Part shown: in pieces, positions 17,759 through 24,347 of the stretch
Numbering within the stretch: position 1 is the first letter of the stretch
Layout: the number at the start of each line of letters is the position of its first letter
Source: Planctomycetota bacterium
GTDB lineage: Bacteria; Planctomycetota; UBA1135; GCA-002686595
DNA length: 34,903 nt
Direction: 5' to 3'
Assembly (NCBI GenBank): GCA_016872715.1
Contig: VGZD01000033.1
Coordinates: forward strand, 1-34,903
Made by a program: the position numbers and the translations under genes
The notes under the pieces: generated by a model
Database searches by the model: none
What the model was told of the DNA's origin: nothing
Seen by the model: only the letters and a program-made list of their open reading frames with translations

Positions 17759-19078
17759 ATGCTCCACCACGCTCTCCTCGCCCTCGCGCTCTCGCTCGGC
17801 CAGCAACCCGCTCCCGCCCCGATTCCCTCCGGCATCGGTTATCGCGCGCTCTCGCTCGAAGCGGCGCAGACGGCGGCGCGGGACGAGCAGCGCGCGCTGG
17901 TCGTGGCGTGCTTCGATTCCCGCACGGAAGCGGGGCGCGCGTTCGACGCGCAGGTGCTGCGGGAGCCCGTGTTCGTGCGCTGGCTCGAGGCGCGCACGGT
18001 GGCGGTGCGGTTGGACCTCGCCAGCGCGAGCTCGGCGGTGGCGAGCCTCGGAGTCGAGGGGCCGGGCGCGCTCGTGCTGTGCACGTCGGGACTCGCCGAG
18101 GTCGAACGCTGGAGCGGAGCGCTCGAGACGCGCGTCGTGATGGCGCAGATGCAGCCCATGCTCAAGCACGTCGACTTCGTGGCACCCGTGCGCGCGCGCG
18201 TGAAGGCCAATCCGAGCAGCGCGCTGGCGCGCGCGCTGCTCGGCGACTGCTACATCGACATCCTGCAGCACGACCGCGCGATCGAGCACTTCCTCTGGGC
18301 GTGGGATCACGGCGCCAACGAGCCCGAGTTCGTGCACATGCGCCGCGAGGTCACGATCAACAAGCTCGGGCAGATGGCGAATCGCCTCAAGAGCGTGCGC
18401 AAGGAGCTCGTCATGCGGCGCGATGCGCTCACCGCTGCGCTGCTCCAACCGCGCGAGGGCGACGATCGACTCGAGCTCGCGCGCGACGTCGCGGCGCTGA
18501 ACACGGCGCTGATGGCGCCGCAAAAGCAGCTCGAGACGTGGCGCGCGCTGAAGGCGAAGGAGCAGGTGGCGACGGACGTGCTCGTGGCGAGCTTCCCGGA
18601 GGTCGTGTCGCAGTTTCTGTTCCGCGAGCGGCGCTTCGAGGAGTTCCTCGCCGGGAAGCCGAACTTGCTCGGCGAGTTCGACGCCAGCTATCGCGCGCTC
18701 GAGGCCGAGTTGGCGCGGGCGGCGGCGGAAGCCGAGCAGGCCGCCCAGCAGGGCGGCGGTGAGCCAGCGCAGCGCAAGGAGGGCCTCGATCCACTCCATG
18801 TGCGTCGCACTTCGACGCTCGTGTCCGCGGCGATGTACCTCGAGGCGCTCGGAAACGTGGGGCGCGCGTCGGACGCGAGCGCGCTCGGCGCGCTGGTGCT
18901 CGGCGTCGATCGGCGCGCCGAAGCGTTCGCGGCGCTCGCGCTCGCTGCGCTGCACGGAAACCTGAGCGACCTGCAAGCCGAGTTCGTCGGCCGCGCGCGC
19001 AGGGAACTCACGAGCAAGGAGGAACTCGCACGATTCGAGTCCTTGCTCACGAACGCGCGCGGGCCGCGCGAGCGCTAG
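17759..19078 (+). CDS. Exported protein with thioredoxin-like N-terminus and TPR
   Basis: The 439-residue product has a short signal peptide (MLHHALLALALSLG, about 1-14). Residues about 28-130 follow the beta-alpha-beta pattern of thioredoxin-like domains (AARDEQRALVVACFDSRTEA then GRAFDAQVL). By my alignment the positions of the two redox cysteines are Thr56 and Gly59, so it is probably redox-inactive; Cys51 is outside the motif. Residues about 157-190 resemble a TPR (ALLGDCYIDILQHDRAIEHFLWAW). The remainder is helical with a possible coiled coil (YRALEAELARAAAEAEQAA). The function is unknown. It ends in a CTAG shared with the convergent gene. Confidence 0.75.
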   Translation: MLHHALLALALSLGQQPAPAPIPSGIGYRALSLEAAQTAARDEQRALVVACFDSRTEAGRAFDAQVLREPVFVRWLEARTVAVRLDLASASSAVASLGVEGPGALVLCTSGLAEVERWSGALETRVVMAQMQPMLKHVDFVAPVRARVKANPSSALARALLGDCYIDILQHDRAIEHFLWAWDHGANEPEFVHMRREVTINKLGQMANRLKSVRKELVMRRDALTAALLQPREGDDRLELARDVAALNTALMAPQKQLETWRALKAKEQVATDVLVASFPEVVSQFLFRERRFEEFLAGKPNLLGEFDASYRALEAELARAAAEAEQAAQQGGGEPAQRKEGLDPLHVRRTSTLVSAAMYLEALGNVGRASDASALGALVLGVDRRAEAFAALALAALHGNLSDLQAEFVGRARRELTSKEELARFESLLTNARGPRER

Positions 19079-19080
19079 CG
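19073..19080. other. Second CGCTAGCG shared-stop palindrome
   Basis: CTAG at 19075-19078 gives TAG stops on both strands for the genes at 17759-19078 (+) and 19075-21921 (-). The flanking bases make CGCTAGCG, the same core as at 16387-16394, so both genes end Arg(CGC)-TAG. Confidence 0.9.
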
Positions 19081-21921
19081 ATCCGCGGGCAGTTCGAGCA
19101 GCCGGTCGTGGAGCGGGTCGAGTTCGCGAGCGCGCGCGAGCGACCTGTCCGCGGCGGCGTCGTCGCCGAGCGCTCGCTGCTGCACGGACAGACCCTGCCA
19201 TGCGGTCGCGGAGCTCGGGTAGCGCTCCGTCAAGCTCTCGAAGGCCGCGCGCGAGGCGTTGTGCTGAGCGAGTTCGCCGAGTTGGTGCGCGAGGCGCAGC
19301 GCCTCGAGCGGAGCGCTGCTCGCAAGGCGCGTCACCTGTTCGCGGAACTCCAAGGGCGCGATCGATCCATCGAGCAGCAACCGGTCCGCGACGAGCTCGC
19401 CATCGTCATCCGCGTAGGCGAGCCCGAGCGCGACGACCGCGGCTGCCGGCGCGACAGCCTCCGCGCGCAGCATGCTCGATTTGAGTTCCTTGAGCGCCGC
19501 GAGCTGCGCTGGACCGCAACGCCAGCGCGCGAACAGTGTCGGATGCAGCGTGTTGTCCGATGACTGCATCAGCAATCGGAAGGTGCGCTCCGCGGGATCG
19601 GTGAGCTCGCCGAACAGGCGGCGCGGCGCGGCGAACTCGAGGTGCATGTTGAGGTCGGTGTTGATCTCGTTGCCGCCGAGCGTGGCGGTGAAGCGCGCGA
19701 GGCCGCGCTCGTCCAGCCACAGGCGCTGCAGGATCACGGAACGCACGTCGCGCGAGCCGAAGTGGCGCTCGAGATCGTCGGCGACCGGCGGGAGCGCGTC
19801 GACGGTGCGCTGAGCGCGATCGAGCGCGGCCGCGTCGGGGAACAGCTCGCCCTCGCTGGCGAGGATCAGCGTGTCGTAGTGGCCCAGTCGCAGGAACGCG
19901 CAGTGAGGGAACACGCGCGCCACGGTGCGCACGACCAGCGCATAGTCCTCGGCGTCGAACGAGTAGGTCTGCAGCCACTGCGCGAGCATTCCGCCCGGCA
20001 CGAGCTTGCGCCGCGCCGTGCGGTAGTACTCTTCGGTGAACAGGTTGGCGACGCCGGCGATCCACGGGTTCGACGGCTCGCTGACGATGATGTCCCAGCC
20101 GCCGGGGTGGCCCTGGAGGAAGCTGCGGCCGTCGTCGACGACCACCTGCACGTTGTCGCGCTCGAGGGGCTTGTGGTTGACGCGCTCGAACCAGCGCGTG
20201 GACTCGATCACGCGCCGCTCGATCTCACACACGGTCACACGCGTGCCGGGAAGCGCTGCCGCTGCTCCCGCGGTGGTGCCCGAACCCATGCCGATCACGA
20301 GCACGTTGCGCGCCTCGGGGCGCAGGAACTGCGGAATCCACGTGATTCCGAGCTGGGTTGGCATGTCCTCGCCCGTCGAGGCGTCGACCTTGCCGTTCGA
20401 GCGCAGGTTGAAGAACTCCTCGGGCTTGGCGCCGCCCTCCAACACGAGTTTCTCGCCTTGCAGCACGAGCACGTTGCAGTTGGCGCCCTCCTCGAAGAAC
20501 ACCGGTCGCATCGTGGCGCGCACGTCGTCGGGAGTCGTCGGCCCGTACATGAAGCTGCCGACATTCGTGTCGAGCGGATCGCTCCTGCGCCAGTCGGAGA
20601 ACAACAGGCTCGCGCACAGGATCGAGGTCGCCACCGCGAACGCGCGCGTGCGGAAGAGCAACAGCGGCAACAGCGCGTAGGCGAGCAGCGCCGCGCGCAC
20701 GGTCCAGAAGCTGCCGAGCGCGGGGAGCAGCAGTAGCGCGGCGCAGGTTGCGCCCGCGATCGACCCGGCGGTGTTCCAAGCGTACAGCGCGCCGACGGCG
20801 TGCCCCGCGCGAGCTGCGCCTTGGCGCGAGAGCTGCACGAGCGCGGGGAACAAGAGCCCCATGCCGATGGTCGGGAGCAGTTGCAGCACGGCGGCGGTCG
20901 AGGCGCACAGGACCGCGTTGAACGTGGCGTCCGCGCGTCCGTCCCGCAGGTAGCCCACGGCGCGCGCGAGGCCGGGCTCGAGCGCGAGGCCGCCGAGCGT
21001 GGCGAGCACGATCAGCGCCGCGGCGAGGCTCACGAGCTTCTCGAGCCGCGGTCGCTCGGAGAACCCGAGCCGGAACCACAGGCTTCCAAGGCCGATGCCG
21101 AGGATGAAGATCGAGAGTGTCGCGCTGAAGGCGTAGGTCGTGCCTCCGAGCAGCAAGGCGAGCTCGCGGGCCCAGATCATCTGCAGCGTGATCGACCCCA
21201 GACCGCTCGCGAGCGCGGCCGTGTTCAGCGCGCGCGGGGAGACCTCCTCGACCGCGACGGGCGCGCCGTGTCCCTCCGTCGGACTTGCGGCCTCCACGTT
21301 GCGCGCGAGCGCGAGCGCCGCGACGCCGATCGCCGTGTTGGTGGCCGCGGCCAGCGCGTTGGTCCAGAACAGGCCGGCGTGTTCGAGCAGAAAGAAGCCC
21401 GCGAGCCACGCGCCCGCTGCCGCTCCGAGTGCGTTGAAGGCGTACAGCCAAGCCGCGGAGGCACCGAGCGATAGTCCCTGCGCCGCGAACTGCCGCGTGA
21501 GCAGCGGCAGCGTCGCTCCCATCAGCACGCAGGGCGGCCCGATGACCAGGAACGTGAGCGCGAAGCGCAGCGCGACCAGCAGGAACGGCGAGTCACAGAG
21601 CCCGTACGCCAGCGGCGCCGCGCTCTCTAGGAGCCAACCGAACTCGAACGGCACGAGCAGCGCCAGCCCCGCGATGCCGAGCTCGCACCAGCCGTAGAGC
21701 GCGAGCGGGCGGCGCGAGCGATCGGCGATGCGCCCCGCGAGCCACGCTCCGAGCCCCAGTCCGCACAGGAAGGTCGCGACGACGCTCGCCATCGCGAGCG
21801 ACGAGCTGCCCCACGCATGACCGAGGCGCTTGAACCACACCGTCTCGTACACCAGTCCGGTGAGGCCCGAGAGCACGAACAGCAGGGCTGCGGCCCACAG
21901 CGAGCGGCGCGACGCGTTCAT
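19075..21921 (-). CDS. Fused membrane/spermidine-synthase-like protein with TPR tail
   Basis: The 948-residue protein joins about 12-14 MFS-like membrane spans (1 to about 440) to a Rossmann methyltransferase-like domain of the spermidine synthase fold (about 470-720). A helical C-terminus follows with TPR-like repeats (about 880-940, SATAWQGLSVQQRALGDDAAA). The SAM-type loop is GMGSGTT (544-550), followed by an acidic strand end (VCEIERRVIEST) and VVVDDGRSFL. Where polyamine synthases carry the catalytic Asp the sequence is SEPSNPW (Glu615), so spermidine synthesis is unlikely. Such membrane-fused relatives are widespread and mostly uncharacterised. A GGGAGA sits about 10 bp upstream of the ATG. 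It lies 98 bp after the TGA-interrupted thioredoxin gene and may be co-transcribed. Confidence 0.85.
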   Translation of the reverse strand: MNASRRSLWAAALLFVLSGLTGLVYETVWFKRLGHAWGSSSLAMASVVATFLCGLGLGAWLAGRIADRSRRPLALYGWCELGIAGLALLVPFEFGWLLESAAPLAYGLCDSPFLLVALRFALTFLVIGPPCVLMGATLPLLTRQFAAQGLSLGASAAWLYAFNALGAAAGAWLAGFFLLEHAGLFWTNALAAATNTAIGVAALALARNVEAASPTEGHGAPVAVEEVSPRALNTAALASGLGSITLQMIWARELALLLGGTTYAFSATLSIFILGIGLGSLWFRLGFSERPRLEKLVSLAAALIVLATLGGLALEPGLARAVGYLRDGRADATFNAVLCASTAAVLQLLPTIGMGLLFPALVQLSRQGAARAGHAVGALYAWNTAGSIAGATCAALLLLPALGSFWTVRAALLAYALLPLLLFRTRAFAVATSILCASLLFSDWRRSDPLDTNVGSFMYGPTTPDDVRATMRPVFFEEGANCNVLVLQGEKLVLEGGAKPEEFFNLRSNGKVDASTGEDMPTQLGITWIPQFLRPEARNVLVIGMGSGTTAGAAAALPGTRVTVCEIERRVIESTRWFERVNHKPLERDNVQVVVDDGRSFLQGHPGGWDIIVSEPSNPWIAGVANLFTEEYYRTARRKLVPGGMLAQWLQTYSFDAEDYALVVRTVARVFPHCAFLRLGHYDTLILASEGELFPDAAALDRAQRTVDALPPVADDLERHFGSRDVRSVILQRLWLDERGLARFTATLGGNEINTDLNMHLEFAAPRRLFGELTDPAERTFRLLMQSSDNTLHPTLFARWRCGPAQLAALKELKSSMLRAEAVAPAAAVVALGLAYADDDGELVADRLLLDGSIAPLEFREQVTRLASSAPLEALRLAHQLGELAQHNASRAAFESLTERYPSSATAWQGLSVQQRALGDDAAADRSLARARELDPLHDRLLELPADR

Positions 21922-22019
21922 CGGGTCTCAGTGTCTCCCGCAGTCGGCATCCGCCGCTGCCGCGACGTCGCGCCATCCCGCGCCGAGCGGGTTGCGCGCC
22001 GACCACTGGAGGGGAGCGC

Positions 22020-22415
22020 TCATCGCTGCACGAGCTCTCGGAGGGTGCGCTCGAGCTGCAGCGGGTTCACGGCGCCCGAGCTGCCGCCGAGGAATTTTCC
22101 GTCGGCGTCCGCAATCAAGACGAAGGGCAACATGTAGGCGTCTTCGAGCGTTCCCGCGAGCACCTCGACCTCGTGCTCCGCCTCGTCGCAGTCCGACGCG
22201 AGGGCCACGAAGTGTCGTTGGAGCAGCGGGGCGATCTGGGGGTGGGGGACGGCGCCCTGCACGAGGGCGCGGCACTGGCCTCAGGCCTCGCGGCCGAACT
22301 CGATGAACACGAGCTTGCCCTGGGCCTTGGCGCTCGCCTGCGCCTCCTTCCAGTTCGTGTGCCAGTCGAGGGTTCCCTGGTCGTCGAAGTGCGGGTGGGG
22401 GCGAGGCGCGCTCAT
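22020..22415 (-). CDS. Putative selenoprotein: thioredoxin-fold protein with in-frame TGA (UxxC)
   Basis: Two pieces in the same frame, separated by one TGA (22283-22281), together make a complete thioredoxin-like protein of 131 residues. Residues 1-44 (ATG 22415; AGGA about 8 bp upstream) supply the first strand and helix and the strand KLVFIEFGREA. The TGA is codon 45, exactly where the first cysteine of CxxC belongs, followed by Gly-Gln-Cys48. Then come helix CRALVQGAVPHPQ, strand FVALASDCD, the cis-Pro segment YMLPFVLIADADGKFL (Pro97) and the C-terminal helix. A Sec-to-Cys pair UGQC is the natural reading, supported by a SECIS-like hairpin downstream. The gene ends at a second TGA (22022-22020). 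There is no signal peptide, so a cytoplasmic redox role is inferred. If TGA is not recoded, this is a pseudogene or contains a sequence error. Confidence 0.75.
22252..22270 (-). promoter_or_regulatory. Candidate bacterial SECIS hairpin
   Basis: On the minus strand the stem GCGCCCT (22270-22264), loop CGTGC (22263-22259) and stem AGGGCGC (22258-22252) pair perfectly over 7 bp. The stem begins 10 nt and the loop 17 nt after the TGA at 22283-22281. The published bacterial SECIS model expects a loop of 3-14 nt lying 16-37 nt downstream with a G among its first two bases, and all three hold here. High GC makes hairpins common, so the support is structural and positional only. Confidence 0.6.
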
Positions 22416-22422
22416 GGCGCGG

Positions 22423-22428
22423 ATCCTA
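22423..22428 (-). promoter_or_regulatory. -10-like box upstream of the selenoprotein candidate
   Basis: TAGGAT on the minus strand lies 7 bp before ATG 22415 and overlaps the AGGA that could serve as ribosome binding site. The same hexamer precedes ftsH. It may be one or the other; it cannot serve as both in one transcript. Confidence 0.2.
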
Positions 22429-22482
22429 CCGCGCCGAGCCGCACGCTGTCGCAAGACCCGCTCGGGGAACGCTCGCATGCGC

Positions 22483-22488
22483 TACCAT
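22483..22488 (+). promoter_or_regulatory. -10-like box for the PilZ gene
   Basis: TACCAT, preceded by TGCGC (an extended -10 arrangement), lies 38 bp before ATG 22527 in the divergent gap shared with the thioredoxin-fold gene. No -35 hexamer is evident. Confidence 0.35.
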
Positions 22489-22526
22489 CGCGCGAGCGCG
22501 GGCTCTCTCCCCGCGCACTCCTCCCC

Positions 22527-22817
22527 ATGAGCGTCCCCGACCCGACCGAGCCCCCGCGCCCGAACGAACGTCGCAAGGCCTCCCGCCGCAGCGACGACCT
22601 GCTCCTCGAAGTGGCCTTCGACGCGAAGTCGATCGCCGGCCGCGCGGAGCAGATCTCCGCCGAGGGCGTGTTCTTTTTCGCGCACGAGCCGCTGCGCGTG
22701 ACGCTCAAGTTGGTGCAGGACGGTCAGGAGCAGAGCTATCCCGGTCGCCTCGTGCGCGTCGAGCGACTGAGCGAACACACCACCGGCCTCGCCGTCGAGT
22801 TCGAACGGCCGTCCTGA
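22527..22817 (+). CDS. PilZ-domain protein (probable c-di-GMP sensor)
   Basis: The 96-residue protein consists of little more than one PilZ domain. It has an arginine-rich N-terminal motif, ERRKASRR (14-21), fitting the RxxxR c-di-GMP-binding signature. A strand then leads to EQISAEGVFFF (41-51), the counterpart of (D/N)xSxxG with the Asp/Asn position changed. It ends with PGRLVRVERLSEHTTGLAVEF, the closing strand pattern of PilZ. Single-domain PilZ proteins relay c-di-GMP to partner proteins for motility, secretion or polysaccharide synthesis. The ATG at 22527 is chosen because upstream in-frame sequence lies in the divergent gap. The nearest genes give no hint of its target. Confidence 0.75.
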   Translation: MSVPDPTEPPRPNERRKASRRSDDLLLEVAFDAKSIAGRAEQISAEGVFFFAHEPLRVTLKLVQDGQEQSYPGRLVRVERLSEHTTGLAVEFERPS

Positions 22818-22837
22818 GGGACGCTCGACGCACGAGC

Positions 22838-22869
22838 GCGGGGCGCCACGCTCTCGCGCGACGCCCCGC
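22838..22869. terminator. Stem-loop between the convergent PilZ and nuoN genes
   Basis: GCGGGGCG (22838-22845) and CGCCCCGC (22862-22869) form a perfect 8-bp stem around a 16-nt loop, in the 72-bp gap between convergent stops. No T-run follows on either strand, so it would be a non-classical, possibly bidirectional terminator. Confidence 0.4.
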
Positions 22870-22889
22870 TGTCCGTCGGGGTGCGAGGC

Positions 22890-24347
22890 TCAGGTGAGCT
22901 CGAGCAGCCAGCCCGGCAGCACGCCCGTGGCGAGGACCAAGGCCGCGCAGACGATCGACGCCAGCGTCGTCGCCGCGCTCGCGGGGCGCGGCGCGCTCAC
23001 GTTCGCGTCGTGCTCGGGCGACTGCATGTACATCGCGATGATGACGCGCAGGTAGTAGCCGAGGGCGACGACCGAGAGCAGCACGCCGACGATCGCGAAG
23101 CCCGTGAGCTCGGAGCGCACGGCGACCGAGAACACGAGGTACTTGCCGAGGAAGCCGCCCGTCGCCGGGATGCCGCCGAGCGAGAGCATGAACAGCGTCA
23201 GCGCGGAGGCGACCCACGGGCGACGCTGCGCGAGGCCCTTGAGCGACTCGAGCGTCGTCGGGCCGCCGTCGCGCTCGAGCAGCGCGAGCAGTCCAAAGGC
23301 GCCGGCCGCCGTGGCGACGTAGGCCGCCATGTAGACGAGGCTCGCCTGCACCGGCGCGCCGTTGCTCGGATCGCCGTGGATCGCGCCCGCGACGCCGAGC
23401 AGCAGGGTTCCGGCGTGCGCGATGCCCGAGTAGGCGAGCATGCGCTTCACATCCGTCTGCGCGAGGGCGCCGAAGTTGCCCGCGGCCATGGTGATCACGG
23501 CGATGAGCGCCACCGTGGTCGCCGTCGAAGCGGGCAGCAGCACGAGCGCGCTCATCAGGAACGCGAAGCCCGCGGCCTTCGTGCCCGTCGCCATCAGCGC
23601 GGTCACCGGCGTGGGCGCGCCCTCGTACACATCGGGCACCCACAGGTGGAACGGGAACACGCTGACCTTGAAGAACACGCTGGCGGCGATCAGGGCCACG
23701 CCGACGAGCGCCATGGGTTGGCCGAGCGCCGCGCGCGCGGCGGGATCGGCGAGCGTGTCGAGCGACAGGCTGCCGGTCGTCGCGTACACGAGCGCGCTGC
23801 CGTACAGGAAGAAGCCCGCGGCAAAGGCGCCGAGCAGGAAGTACTTGAGGCCCGCCTCGACCGAGCGCGCACGATCGCGACGGAAGGCCGCGAGGGCGTA
23901 GAGCGGGATCGAGAGCAGCTCGAGGCCGATGAAGAACACGATCAGGTCGCGCGCGCCCGCCATCAGCATCATGCCGATCGCAGTGGCGAGCATCAGCACG
24001 TCGTGCTCGTTCTTGAAGGGCGCGTCTTCCTCGTAGTAGCGCACGCTGTAGAGCCACGCGAAGAGCGTGCTCGCGACGAACACCAGACCCCACATGGCGG
24101 TGGTCGAGCTCGACTCGAACGTGCCCGCGAGGACCTTGCCCGGCGTTTCGCCGCCGAGCAGCAGGTTGCCGTGCAACACCGCCGAGGCCGCGAGCGAGGC
24201 GACGACGAGCGTCGCGCGCACCGCGCGCCCGAGCGGGAACACTCCGGCGAACAGCACGAGCACGAGGCCGAGCGCGAGCGCGATCAGCGGTGCGAGCGCG
24301 CGCAGCGCGTTCGCATCGAACATCTGGAGCAGGTTTTGGGCGTTCAT
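22890..24347 (-). CDS. nuoN: NADH-quinone oxidoreductase subunit N
   Basis: This antiporter-like membrane subunit of complex I takes part in proton pumping. The 485-residue product has about 14 spans. The family signatures are GLELLSIPLYAL with the conserved Glu, and VFFKVSVFPFHLWVPDVYEGAP with the channel Lys. QTDVKRMLAYSGIAHAG and GGIPATGGFLGK are also present. The ATG at 24347 overlaps the nuoM stop as ATGA; the longer open frame upstream is only the antisense-free shadow of nuoM. It is the last gene of the operon, followed by a stem-loop. Confidence 0.96.
   Translation of the reverse strand: MNAQNLLQMFDANALRALAPLIALALGLVLVLFAGVFPLGRAVRATLVVASLAASAVLHGNLLLGGETPGKVLAGTFESSSTTAMWGLVFVASTLFAWLYSVRYYEEDAPFKNEHDVLMLATAIGMMLMAGARDLIVFFIGLELLSIPLYALAAFRRDRARSVEAGLKYFLLGAFAAGFFLYGSALVYATTGSLSLDTLADPAARAALGQPMALVGVALIAASVFFKVSVFPFHLWVPDVYEGAPTPVTALMATGTKAAGFAFLMSALVLLPASTATTVALIAVITMAAGNFGALAQTDVKRMLAYSGIAHAGTLLLGVAGAIHGDPSNGAPVQASLVYMAAYVATAAGAFGLLALLERDGGPTTLESLKGLAQRRPWVASALTLFMLSLGGIPATGGFLGKYLVFSVAVRSELTGFAIVGVLLSVVALGYYLRVIIAMYMQSPEHDANVSAPRPASAATTLASIVCAALVLATGVLPGWLLELT

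Noticed and set aside
19075-21921. Annotation as a true spermidine synthase
   Set aside because: The catalytic aspartate motif is replaced by SEPSNPW and the protein is fused to membrane spans, so the enzymatic name would mislead.
22281-22478. Two separate small genes, 22281-22478 and 22020-22262, on the minus strand
   Set aside because: They are in the same frame and split one thioredoxin domain exactly at the active-site codon. One interrupted gene read through TGA explains them better.
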